Shown: one piece after another, positions 33,643 to 41,857 of the stretch | Layout: each line of letters opens with the position of its first letter | How positions within the stretch are numbered: the first letter of the stretch is position 1 | Source of the DNA: a virus | DNA: 41,857 nt | Reading direction: 5' to 3' (one strand) | IMG/VR virus record: IMGVR_UViG_3300042806_000390 | Span: 1 to 41,857 of that record | Position numbers and translations under genes: made by a program | Notes under the pieces: model-generated | Told to the model about the DNA's origin: nothing | The model's input: only the letters and a program-made list of their open reading frames with translations | Database searches by the model: none

Positions 33643-33657
33643 TTTATATCCTCATAT

Positions 33658-33665
33658 ATTTTAGC
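33658..33665 (-). promoter_or_regulatory. GCTAAAAT promoter-like motif, copy 13 (variant)
   Basis: Minus-strand GCTAAAATATATG, 15 nt upstream of the ATG at 33642. One base differs from the core. Confidence 0.5.
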
Positions 33666-33687
33666 CATTAAAATTAGATGCTTTACC

Positions 33688-34383
33688 TTAAATTCCATAT
33701 CTTGAACGGGTTGCTTCGTAGTTTTGTTTAACTTCGGATGCTGTTAAAGCCCTATTATAAACTTTAAAATTAAAAAAGGTATGGTCACCACCGTTTGACC
33801 AAGCAGTTAAAACTGAACCTCTAGAATTTAGTTTTGGATATGTGGTTGGTTTATTTAATACTCCACCACCACCGTTAGCATAATTACCAACATAATCTAA
33901 CACTAAAACACCATTCACATAAGTTTTTACTGAGGTTCCATTATAGGTCAAGGTAACATGTAAAGTTTCACCTATTGCAACATTATAGCCTGTATCTTGC
34001 CAAAACCAAACTACATTAGAAGTTCTCACAGCCCATGACAAATCTCCACCAACATCTCTTAGTTCCCAAGAATCTTCTTTGTTATATATAATGTGGTCTG
34101 CTGTACCTGTTGTTGAATCTCTTCTATAAACTAAATCAACTGTAATATAATCTAAAAAATTAAAGGTATTATTAACATAAACAAAATCATTTACACCGTC
34201 ACAGTTAATTGCACCTAAAAAAGTATTCTCAAAAACTGGACCATTAGTAATTATACCATTATACCCATTTCCAGTTAAATCTGTCCATGTAGTGCCTGTT
34301 CCTGGATAACTCTTTTCGTTAGCTGCATCTAGGTATAATACTAAACCTTCTTCTACTATTTTAGGCCCTGCTATTATACTCAT
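33688..34383 (-). CDS. LamG-type lectin protein C, 231 aa
   Basis: A concanavalin A-like (Laminin_G_3) jelly-roll domain across the protein. It opens IVEEGLVLYLDAANEKSYPGT, then has WTDLTGNGYNG, a central WELRDVGGDLSW, VKTYVNGVLV, and ends FKVYNRALTASEVKQNYEATRSRYGI. Such domains bind glycans and are common in phage receptor-binding or head-decoration proteins. It is the last of three tandem paralogues; its start overlaps the stop of lectin B (ATGA). Confidence 0.85.
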   Translation of the reverse strand: MSIIAGPKIVEEGLVLYLDAANEKSYPGTGTTWTDLTGNGYNGIITNGPVFENTFLGAINCDGVNDFVYVNNTFNFLDYITVDLVYRRDSTTGTADHIIYNKEDSWELRDVGGDLSWAVRTSNVVWFWQDTGYNVAIGETLHVTLTYNGTSVKTYVNGVLVLDYVGNYANGGGGVLNKPTTYPKLNSRGSVLTAWSNGGDHTFFNFKVYNRALTASEVKQNYEATRSRYGI

Positions 34384-35048
34384 ATACCATACCTTCCACG
34401 TAATGCTTCAAAGTTTTGTTTGATTTCATTAACATCTAAAACTTTATTATAAATTTGTATGATAGATATTCCACCATTATAAATATTTGAAGTATTAAAA
34501 GCCCTTCTACCTATTTTCCATATCCCGCTACCACCGAATTCTCCTAAAAAAGTTGTACTATTTGAAAATATACCATTTACATACCATGATAATTCTAAAG
34601 AAGTATTTTTAGTTATGCAAATATAAACCCAACCACCATTTGTGATATTTTGTGATAAAAATGATAAATCAGCAGTATTATTTCTACCTATAGAATTTGT
34701 ATTTAATTCAAGAGAACTAGTGGGGTCTACTCCTATATTACCTCTATCTAATATTCTTCCAACATTTAAAGGGTTACACCAATAACAAATAGTCCAGTTT
34801 GTTGCACCATTTATTGTACTGTTTAATAATGATGAGTTACCTAAGTCTACATAATCATCAATTCCGTCAAAGTTTAAAACACCTCTATTTGCATAATCAA
34901 AAGAAACCCCATTTATTAATGAGCCAGAAGTGTTAGATTTAATATCTGTCCATGTTGTCCCTGTTCCAGAATATGATTTAGGATTGGCGGCATCAAGATA
35001 TAATACCAATCCATCTCTAACTATTTGTGGAGAATGTGATAGTGCCAT
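34380..35048 (-). CDS. LamG-type lectin protein B, 222 aa
   Basis: The middle of three tandem paralogues with the same domain: IVRDGLVLYLDAANPKSYSGT at the start, GTTWTDIKSN, WYVNGIF in the middle and a C-terminal IQIYNKVLDVNEIKQNF ending RGRYGI. The central binding face differs clearly from its neighbours, as expected if the copies recognise different ligands. Its ribosome site (GGGAGG) is formed by the last codons of lectin A and its ATG overlaps that gene's stop (TAATG). Confidence 0.85.
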   Translation of the reverse strand: MALSHSPQIVRDGLVLYLDAANPKSYSGTGTTWTDIKSNTSGSLINGVSFDYANRGVLNFDGIDDYVDLGNSSLLNSTINGATNWTICYWCNPLNVGRILDRGNIGVDPTSSLELNTNSIGRNNTADLSFLSQNITNGGWVYICITKNTSLELSWYVNGIFSNSTTFLGEFGGSGIWKIGRRAFNTSNIYNGGISIIQIYNKVLDVNEIKQNFEALRGRYGI

Positions 35049-35758
35049 TAGATATCATACCTCCCACGGAAAGATTCTTGTATTTTTTTAATTTCTTGTT
35101 CTGATAATGCTCTATTATACACAAGGAAACCTTGAATTCTAAATCCACCATAATTTCCACCAACATATCTTCCCATTTCAAAAGGTCTATTTCCAGCAAG
35201 AACTAAATCAAATGCAGAAGCATCTTGACCACGTAAAACACCATTAACATAAGTTCTACCTATCTTATCAGCTGGGTATAAAACAGTGTAAACAGAAAAA
35301 TTACTTCTCCCATCATAAGAAAAATCATAGTCAGGTGTTCCCCAAAATTGGGCTCTAAAAGCTGTAAAACTAGAACCAAGCCTTAAGCAATAATGTTGTC
35401 CTGAAACTCCACTATCACCAACCTCAAACATACCTGAAATATTTGAACCAATTTCCCTTATTTGAGCTATAGCAATTACCGTCTTTGGTGAGTTACCACC
35501 GATACCTAAATTAGCTACTGTTGCTGAAACAGAATTAGCTATAGTTCCATCGCAAGAACCAAAATCATCCACACCATCTAAATCAAAAGACTTTAATGTA
35601 GAGTTAAAAGATGTTCCATTCTTTAAACTCATGTGAAATCTATTGCCACTTAAATCAAACCAACTTGTTCCTGTTCCTGGATATGATTTGGGATTGGCTG
35701 CATCCAAATAAAGAACTAAACCATTTCTTATTATACTTGTGTTATAACTAATTGCCAT
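35048..35758 (-). CDS. LamG-type lectin protein A, 236 aa
   Basis: The first of the three tandem lectins: IIRNGLVLYLDAANPKSYPGT, GTSWFDLSGNRFHMSLKNG, then GRTYVNGVLRGQDA and a C-terminus FLVYNRALSEQEIKKIQESFRGRYDI. The jelly-roll start and end are conserved; the middle (about 70-170) is specific to this copy. AGGAGTATAACTAT precedes ATG, 4 nt after the 1389-aa fibre stop, so it is in the fibre operon. Confidence 0.85.
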   Translation of the reverse strand: MAISYNTSIIRNGLVLYLDAANPKSYPGTGTSWFDLSGNRFHMSLKNGTSFNSTLKSFDLDGVDDFGSCDGTIANSVSATVANLGIGGNSPKTVIAIAQIREIGSNISGMFEVGDSGVSGQHYCLRLGSSFTAFRAQFWGTPDYDFSYDGRSNFSVYTVLYPADKIGRTYVNGVLRGQDASAFDLVLAGNRPFEMGRYVGGNYGGFRIQGFLVYNRALSEQEIKKIQESFRGRYDI

Positions 35759-35762
35759 ATAG

Positions 35763-38700
35763 TTATACTCCTATCAATGTGAATGTTGTTTTATAAGCTG
35801 TTGATGTTGCTGAAGTAGATGTTACTAATATTCTTACGTTACCACCACTTATGTCTGTTGTGACTGTAAATAGGTTACCTGAAGTTTTTAAGATAGCATA
35901 TTCAGTGGCAGTAGATACTGTTCCGTTATGTGTAACTAATAATTCTGAGATGTGTCTATTAACACCAGTTGTTGCTTGAATTAAGAACTTACCTGTTGCA
36001 TAAGTTGCAACTGCATATGTAGCAAGAACTGTTTGTGTTGTTGATGTTGTTGTTACTGTGGCTGTGTCTTGTAAGTGAACAGCATTAATTTTTAATGAAG
36101 TTGCTTTAATAACACCATTAACATCTAATAGTTCAGACGGGGAAGCTGTACCTATACCGACACTTCCGTTTGCCGCTATTCTAACTTTTTCAGTACCTTC
36201 TGTATTGAATCTAACAACACCTGCTGATTGACTGTTTTGAATCGTAAATATTTCATTTATTGTTGCAATAACAGAATCATTACCTCCTGCAGTTAAGGTA
36301 ATAAAATCTCTATCGGATGTAGAGTCAATAGTTGGATAGTGTGGACCAACACGTAATACTGCACCTACAGCTCCTATATGAAGGTTATCGTTAGGAGCAG
36401 TTGTTCCTATACCAACTCTTCCGTTAGGCATAATGGTCATACGTTCAGTTAGAGAACCCGAACTAGCTGTTTGGAAACCAATACGACCAGAATTATCAGC
36501 ACCACTACGAATAGCGTTTATTAAAGCAATATTATTATTTACACCGGCACTATCTTTAATATCAAAACTTAAACCAGAAGCAAACCCATCAACCATGTCA
36601 GCTGTGGTTGTATGTCTAATAACTAAACCATTAGAGTTAGAGTTTGTTGCTGTTGATGTTCTTTCCAAAACATGAATGGATGAACTTGAAGCACTAAATG
36701 TACCACCAACGTTTAATCCTTTATTGAAAGAGAATATGTCTGCAGTGGAACCATAAGTTAATGTTGCAGTTCCATCTGTTCCTAAATCAACTGTTAAACC
36801 ACCACCGTCAGAGGCAGCCTTGTTAGGAGCACCTTTAGAAACTGTAATGTTCTTATCATCAACATCCAAGGTAGTAGAGTTTATTGTAGTTGTGGTACCA
36901 TCAACTTGTAAGTCACCTAAGATAATAACTTTACCTGTTGCATCTCCATAGGCTGATGGGTCAATCGTAAAGGTAGCAGGAGCAAGTAATGTTCCATCTT
37001 TCTTAAATGAAATTACATTAACACCTGCTGATTGTAGGTTTAACAGATTACCTGTAGATAAAGCATTAGCATTGTTGACTGTTAACGTTGCTGTAGCATC
37101 ATTGATGTTACGAGTAAATGTTGGCGATGATTGTATATTTAATGTTGCATAGTTTGAACCATTGATACTTGCCAATGCTGGTGTATATAATTCACCTGTT
37201 TCATCTACATAGGCAACTGTGTTTGTTGCTAATTGCCAATTTTGTAAATGTGCACTTGTATTAGTGTCATCTTTATTAACTGTTAAAGGAGTAAAAGCAT
37301 TATCTGCTAATGTTTCAATTCTAACACCTGAAGAAGTAACATGGATTTCTCCATCACCACTTCCTGCTTTTAATTTACCACTACTGTCTATTACTAATCT
37401 TGTTGTTCCATTAACTTTATATTCAGCAAGGTTTGTTGCATGACTTGCTAATGTATCAACGATAAGTGGAACACGAGTTGTCGCACCCGATTTGACTTGT
37501 AATTGGGCTACAGGAGAGGTTTCGTTAATACCCACAAGACCAGTGGTTTTAACCATCATTCTAAAAGAAGTATTGGTTTCGTCGTAAATTCCAAAATCAC
37601 CGTTATTGTTAATGATTCTATAATCACTATCACTATTAGAATCGGTTAAATATATTTCGGGGTAAGCACTTTCTATTCTTAAACCACCAATAATATGTAA
37701 TGCTTGGTTAGGGGCAGTTGTCCCAATACCTACATTACCTGTATTTGTTAATGTAATTGACCTATTGGCAACGGCAAAGTTTCCATCGCCATCGGTTGTG
37801 TTGCTAATGTATAAGTTCGATGAACTTCCTGCGATACCAATTTGACCAGCACCAATAGCAGTTTTAATAACTTTTAATGCTACATTGGTAGAAGTTCCAG
37901 CAACATGAAGGTTGGTGGTAGGACTCGCCGTCCCAATCCCAACTTTTCCATCGGAAGTAATACGCATTCTTTCATTAACAACACCACCACTATCAACAGT
38001 ATGTAATCTTAAAAAAGAAGCACCGCCACTACCTTCACGACCACCACCAATTCTTGTTCCAACATCTGCGGTAGAACTTGGAAACTCAATATAGTTTTCA
38101 TTGTTTGTCGTTGTGCTACCAGAACCAACACGAATTACTCTTGTAGAAACAGCGGTGGTTGGCGAAGCGATGTGTAGCGAGGCAACAGGACTTGCCGTTC
38201 CAATACCAACATTACCATCATCACGAATACGCATTTTCTCGGTATTAAAACTATTTGAACGAGTGACAAAAACCAAATCGCTATCACCAGCAACAGCACG
38301 ATTAGTTCTAACACCACGAATTTCTGCCATACTCGTTGTGCTATCAATGTTTGTGATAACAAAACTTAAATTAGCATATTCGTTTGTAGTTGTAGAACTT
38401 CTACGAATTTGAAGTCCATCATCATTAGATGATGTGACAAGTGAGAGTAATCGAGCAGGAGCACTTGTTCCAATCCCAACCTTTCCGTCTGAAAGAATAC
38501 GCATTCTTTCAAGGCCACCAGTAGCTTGAGTGGTTGTAGGATTAGTATAAAACTGTATTGATGTAGCAGGATTGGCCTCATAAATATGACCACCAATCAT
38601 AACATTGTTTTCAGTAGAGTTTGAAACTAATCCAATAATACTTACACCTTCTGGTTCAGCTGTAGATGAATAATGTGTTCCAGTTATAAAACCGTATTTG

Positions 38701-39932
38701 GTTGTTGCATCTGTTGTAACACCTAATCTAATATTACCACCAGCGATGTTTCCTTGCAATCCTGATTGTAACTGAGAAGTAAATGTTTTAATTCCAGCAA
38801 CAGTTTGATTTCCTGTTAGTTTTACAACATCACCATCTAAAGCAAAAGCAGAAGCATGGTTTCCATCAAGTAGGTCTGCATCTAATCCTGAACCTGTACC
38901 GTCGTTACCTTCGTGCCATACTTTATTTTCTTGTATTTCAACATTACTTGCAGAAAAGTTTACTTTACTGTTAGTATTAAAAACTGTTACAGAAGTAACT
39001 GAGGCTGCACCTAAAGTGGTTAAAAATCCACCAGATGTGCTTTGTAAATATCCTGTAAATGTTGCTGTTGTAGAAGGGAAAGTATTTCCTTGATATCTTA
39101 TAGCAATCCAACTAGTACTATCACTTGTTCGTGTTAATGTTACTAAGTCATATTTTTCTTCTCCAGGTATAGTTTGTTGATATGCCTGATTTGATATTAA
39201 AGAACCACCTTGTATTCCAACACTAGCCCCAGAACTAATAACCACATCAAGATTTGCAGCTTGATAATTACCGGTTGTTCTATTGATTTGTAATGTACCA
39301 TTTACGTTATTGTTAGAAGCATTTCTACACAATAAAATATATTGAGGACTTTCACCCTCTATCATTGAAAATGATGAAAATAAATAATGGTCAGTTAATT
39401 TATCATACTTACCACTAAATTGAGTTTGAATAGCACTGGTTACACCTTTAACATAAGATAACTCAGTTAAAGATGGGTAGGTGGCAGTAGATAAAGCACC
39501 GATAGCACTTGTTCCTGTCCAATATGTTAATTGATTTGCTGTACCAGTTCCTGTAACTGTTCCAGATGTAGGTGTTGCCCAAACAGGGACACCGTTTGCA
39601 ACTGTTAGAACTTGTCCACTGCTTCCGATAGCTCTTGTATGCCAACCATAAAAATCTCCATACAAAATAACACCAGTATTAACACCACCACCAGGTGCAT
39701 TATATGCTCCGGGATATGTTGAACCATATACGTTGGTTCCTTGAAAAATAGGATTAACCCAAGTTCCGTCACCACGTAAAAAAGTAGTGGCATCAGCTGT
39801 CCCTGTTCCTAGGCGAGCAGTTGAAAGTATCCCACTTGTTATGCTTGATGCGGCATGGGTATGGGACCCAGGCGTAGGAAGTAACTCAACCCAAGCATTT
39901 CCATCCCATCTCTTGAGTGTTACATTTGGCAT
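35763..39932 (-). CDS. Large tail fibre protein, 1389 aa
   Basis: It begins VTLKRWDGNAWVELLP, a short N-terminal module shared with the 407-aa protein. It has seven VGIGT modules and one LLDG repeat (DADLLDGNHASAF). Residues about 180-330 form a globular insert, and the last 100 residues form a beta domain comparable to that of the 1923-aa fibre. One module (GTRIGGGREGSGGASF) is shared with the 1923-aa fibre. Codon choice around 37900-38500 differs from the rest, suggesting an exchanged segment. AGGAGTGTGCT precedes ATG. Confidence 0.85.
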   Translation of the reverse strand: MPNVTLKRWDGNAWVELLPTPGSHTHAASSITSGILSTARLGTGTADATTFLRGDGTWVNPIFQGTNVYGSTYPGAYNAPGGGVNTGVILYGDFYGWHTRAIGSSGQVLTVANGVPVWATPTSGTVTGTGTANQLTYWTGTSAIGALSTATYPSLTELSYVKGVTSAIQTQFSGKYDKLTDHYLFSSFSMIEGESPQYILLCRNASNNNVNGTLQINRTTGNYQAANLDVVISSGASVGIQGGSLISNQAYQQTIPGEEKYDLVTLTRTSDSTSWIAIRYQGNTFPSTTATFTGYLQSTSGGFLTTLGAASVTSVTVFNTNSKVNFSASNVEIQENKVWHEGNDGTGSGLDADLLDGNHASAFALDGDVVKLTGNQTVAGIKTFTSQLQSGLQGNIAGGNIRLGVTTDATTKYGFITGTHYSSTAEPEGVSIIGLVSNSTENNVMIGGHIYEANPATSIQFYTNPTTTQATGGLERMRILSDGKVGIGTSAPARLLSLVTSSNDDGLQIRRSSTTTNEYANLSFVITNIDSTTSMAEIRGVRTNRAVAGDSDLVFVTRSNSFNTEKMRIRDDGNVGIGTASPVASLHIASPTTAVSTRVIRVGSGSTTTNNENYIEFPSSTADVGTRIGGGREGSGGASFLRLHTVDSGGVVNERMRITSDGKVGIGTASPTTNLHVAGTSTNVALKVIKTAIGAGQIGIAGSSSNLYISNTTDGDGNFAVANRSITLTNTGNVGIGTTAPNQALHIIGGLRIESAYPEIYLTDSNSDSDYRIINNNGDFGIYDETNTSFRMMVKTTGLVGINETSPVAQLQVKSGATTRVPLIVDTLASHATNLAEYKVNGTTRLVIDSSGKLKAGSGDGEIHVTSSGVRIETLADNAFTPLTVNKDDTNTSAHLQNWQLATNTVAYVDETGELYTPALASINGSNYATLNIQSSPTFTRNINDATATLTVNNANALSTGNLLNLQSAGVNVISFKKDGTLLAPATFTIDPSAYGDATGKVIILGDLQVDGTTTTINSTTLDVDDKNITVSKGAPNKAASDGGGLTVDLGTDGTATLTYGSTADIFSFNKGLNVGGTFSASSSSIHVLERTSTATNSNSNGLVIRHTTTADMVDGFASGLSFDIKDSAGVNNNIALINAIRSGADNSGRIGFQTASSGSLTERMTIMPNGRVGIGTTAPNDNLHIGAVGAVLRVGPHYPTIDSTSDRDFITLTAGGNDSVIATINEIFTIQNSQSAGVVRFNTEGTEKVRIAANGSVGIGTASPSELLDVNGVIKATSLKINAVHLQDTATVTTTSTTQTVLATYAVATYATGKFLIQATTGVNRHISELLVTHNGTVSTATEYAILKTSGNLFTVTTDISGGNVRILVTSTSATSTAYKTTFTLIGV

Positions 39933-39949
39933 AGCACACTCCTATCTTT

Positions 39950-41173
39950 CTATGTTAATTCTTGGAAGTATAAATCACCAGTTACAAAAGTACCCGAAGC
40001 TGGTACAGATGCTGTTCCCGTATAAGTACGATTTTTAACTTCTGCCAAGTCATATGCTCCGGCAATTGTTTCTGTATTATCTGTGTTATAATTTGTAGTA
40101 CCACGAGCCAAACCAATCGCTGCATATAAGTTATTTAACTTCGTTAAAATGTTTTCAGAGGTTGCAGCAGCGGTTAGTTCACCCCAAGTATCATATCCAC
40201 TATTGGCATTATCTAATGCACCAAGTGAAGCTGTTTTTGATGTTAAGTTAATCGTGCTGTTAGCAATTTGAGTATTTGTAATACCACCACTTGCAACAGA
40301 GATTTCGTTTCCAGATTTTGTTAAGCTGGTTCCTGCAGTGATTGTATCAACCTTGGAGGTTTCTTGCCAGCTTGTATCTGTAATAGCTTGGAATGTCCAG
40401 TCGTTATAGGTTGAACCACCTTCAACGAACACCATGATACCAGCTTTACTGTCTGTTGTATCCTTAGTCCATGCACCAACAGCAGCGGCATAAATACCGT
40501 TTTGTGATGCAGTGTCTTGTTTCCAGACAAGCACTCTTTGACCGGCTGTTAATGTCACACCATCAATCGTCAATAAACCACTTAATGATGGAATGTTTAC
40601 AGTAGAAGCAGCTTTAACTGGACCATTAGAAGCCCAACGAAGACCGACAGCTATTAAAGCATCAACGTAAGATTTTGTAGTTGCGTGACCAGTTGCAGTA
40701 GGAGTTCCAACGGTTACAGCAGTATTGAATGTAGCACCTTGGTCTAATTTTAATTGAGCACTACCTGCTGCAGTAAGTGTAAAACCTTCTTGAGAATCAG
40801 CCATGATAAACTGATAAACTGAACCTGAGTTATTCCATAGTGCTTTTAAAACACCATCAATGGAAATGTTTCCAGTACCAGTCATGTTACCAGTAAATGC
40901 TGGATTACTCTTTGTTAAATAAGTTCCTGAAAGGTCACCAATTAAAGTTCTATCAATCTTGCTTGCATCTTGAGCAGCGTTTGCAGCATTAATTTTAACG
41001 AGTTTATCGGCTGCGTTAAAAGTAGTTAAATAAGTACTAATAGCAGTTCTTTCATCTGCTGTAAGAACCTTATAGTTTGTAGTTTCATCGATTAAGTCTG
41101 CGGAAGTTTTAAAGTAAAACTCTACCCATTCCGTACCACTCCAACGTTTAAATATTGACTTTGTTGCTGGCAT
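39950..41173 (-). CDS. Tail appendage/fibre-base protein, 407 aa
   Basis: The N-terminal SIFKRWSGTEWVEFYF matches the KRWxGxxWVE module of the 1389-aa fibre. The central segment TATGHATTKSYVDALIAVGL is a well-known phage tail-fibre repeat. A following domain (about 185-270, with GQRVLVWKQDTASQNGIY) is also common in large-phage fibres. The C-terminal part ends TGDLYFQELT. The protein may connect fibres to the baseplate. AGGAGAATTAATAA precedes ATG. Confidence 0.75.
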   Translation of the reverse strand: MPATKSIFKRWSGTEWVEFYFKTSADLIDETTNYKVLTADERTAISTYLTTFNAADKLVKINAANAAQDASKIDRTLIGDLSGTYLTKSNPAFTGNMTGTGNISIDGVLKALWNNSGSVYQFIMADSQEGFTLTAAGSAQLKLDQGATFNTAVTVGTPTATGHATTKSYVDALIAVGLRWASNGPVKAASTVNIPSLSGLLTIDGVTLTAGQRVLVWKQDTASQNGIYAAAVGAWTKDTTDSKAGIMVFVEGGSTYNDWTFQAITDTSWQETSKVDTITAGTSLTKSGNEISVASGGITNTQIANSTINLTSKTASLGALDNANSGYDTWGELTAAATSENILTKLNNLYAAIGLARGTTNYNTDNTETIAGAYDLAEVKNRTYTGTASVPASGTFVTGDLYFQELT

Positions 41174-41179
41174 AATTTA

Positions 41180-41542
41180 TTAATTCTCCTCTTTTTTCAA
41201 GACTTGTCCATTTATGTAAACAAGTTCTTCTATTTTTGTATCTGCTGGAAGTCTGATTGCGAGTTTAGCATCCTTTTGGTCTACTTCCTTGAGACCACCC
41301 TTTTCATCTGCTAACAAGAAGAATCTTTTGGTTTTAGCCAATTTTCGTTTAAGTTCTTCAAGTTCGACGGCTGTTGGGATTTCTCCCTCAACCATAAACA
41401 ATACCGGTTGAGTTAATTTTGCTTGGAAAGCTAGTTTGCAAACTGGTAAGCCAACAAACACATCTTCTCCAGGTAAAATCTTAATAAAAGGGAATTCCTC
41501 CCATATACCATCAACTACCTTAAAGTTTTTTAATATTTCCAT
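41180..41542 (-). CDS. Hypothetical protein, 120 aa
   Basis: A compact protein with PFIKILPGEDVFVGLPVCKLAF and a helical KR-rich middle (LEELKRKLAKTKRFF). No family recognised. GAGAGGAATAAAAG precedes ATG, and a variant promoter motif lies 19 nt upstream, so it opens the unit containing the 407-aa and 1389-aa fibre genes. Confidence 0.7.
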   Translation of the reverse strand: MEILKNFKVVDGIWEEFPFIKILPGEDVFVGLPVCKLAFQAKLTQPVLFMVEGEIPTAVELEELKRKLAKTKRFFLLADEKGGLKEVDQKDAKLAIRLPADTKIEELVYINGQVLKKEEN

Positions 41543-41561
41543 CTTTTATTCCTCTCAATAT

Positions 41562-41569
41562 ATTTTAGC
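41562..41569 (-). promoter_or_regulatory. GCTAAAAT promoter-like motif, copy 14 (variant)
   Basis: Minus-strand GCTAAAATATATTG, 19 nt upstream of the ATG at 41542, placed 3 nt after the TAG stop of the edge gene. Confidence 0.5.
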
Positions 41570-41572
41570 GTG

Positions 41573-41857
41573 CTAACGGACTTCGTTTTCTGAAAAACCG
41601 GGAATTAACTCTATATCACTGCCATCTGTTGATTCTGTGATTTCCCCCTCAGATAATCCAGGTGTTTGTTCAACATCAGGCTCTATACCTTCTAGTGATT
41701 GTATATACTCATCTTCTATAAATCCCACACCCTGTTCAGAGCTTCCAGCATCTAATGAGGCAGCTAATAAATTGACTTCTGTATCATCCGTTCCAACTTC
41801 CTGTTCAACACTGCCTACTCCTCCATCTAAAGATGCTGATAGTAGATTAACTTCAGG
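41573..41857 (-). CDS. Acidic repeat protein, N-terminus cut by window edge
   Basis: Only the last 94 codons are visible, ending at TAG. Two 25-residue repeats begin EVNLLSASLDGG and EVNLLAASLDAG. Units of the kind EQxVGxxxxE / PGLSEGEI / PGFSENEV follow at shorter spacing. The segment is acidic and low-complexity, with no membrane part. Similar repeat tails occur in phage structural proteins, but the rest of the gene is needed to say more. Confidence 0.75.
   Translation of the reverse strand, partial: PEVNLLSASLDGGVGSVEQEVGTDDTEVNLLAASLDAGSSEQGVGFIEDEYIQSLEGIEPDVEQTPGLSEGEITESTDGSDIELIPGFSENEVR

Noticed and set aside
1-41857. CRISPR array, tRNA genes, insertion sequences, integrase or stop-codon recoding
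   Set aside because: None seen. Repeats are coding fibre modules or regulatory motifs, and genes end with TAA, TAG or TGA in ordinary fashion.

Overview
The window is part of a large, AT-rich tailed double-stranded DNA phage genome (Caudoviricetes). The evidence is a linked packaging and head block (large terminase, portal, prohead protease with scaffold-like tail, major capsid protein), a holin-type pair, and about 21 kb of tail-fibre and receptor-binding genes. The portal, protease and capsid proteins look most like those of T4-type or other large myoviruses. The LLH-type holin, strong GGAG/AGGAG ribosome sites and sigma70-type promoters point to a Gram-positive (Bacillota-like) host, but no gene here settles the host. 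No integrase, tRNA, CRISPR or IS element is visible.

Almost everything is on the minus strand, so transcription runs from high to low coordinates. In that order: an acidic repeat protein cut by the right edge; a small protein (41180) and a 407-aa appendage protein (39950); a 1389-aa fibre (35763); three tandem LamG-type lectins (33688-35758); an 88-aa protein; two giant fibres of 1923 and 1712 aa (27575, 22426); four small structural-looking genes (20869-22410). One plus-strand gene (19993-20868) then interrupts; it encodes a SWIM-type zinc-finger protein. After it come two holin-like proteins, a 722-aa unknown, a GTKWC-domain protein, a gene with a nested in-frame second start, terL, portal, an unknown, a glycosyltransferase-like protein, a 79-aa hydrophobic protein, a second GTKWC-domain protein ending in leucine-rich repeats, protease/scaffold, and the major capsid protein with a clear terminator. 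Last come two large sugar-transfer-type genes (one a glycosyltransferase fused to a Stealth phosphotransferase), a small unknown and a leucine-rich-repeat protein cut by the left edge.

The strongest regulatory signal is a short motif, GCTAAATT(A), that sits 6-60 nt upstream of 14 start codons, always in the sense orientation. I read it as a phage-specific (probably late) promoter. It also corrects several starts (4745, 9520) and supports an internal start (15446). The plus-strand gene has in addition a near-consensus sigma70 promoter. Its 3' end and that of the opposing gene each appear to carry the other gene's terminator.

The most unusual biology is the set of three glycosyltransferase/Stealth-type genes placed in the capsid gene block under the same promoter motif. 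This suggests glycan modification of the virion, or of the host surface late in infection. Assignments come from reading motifs only; no database search was possible.
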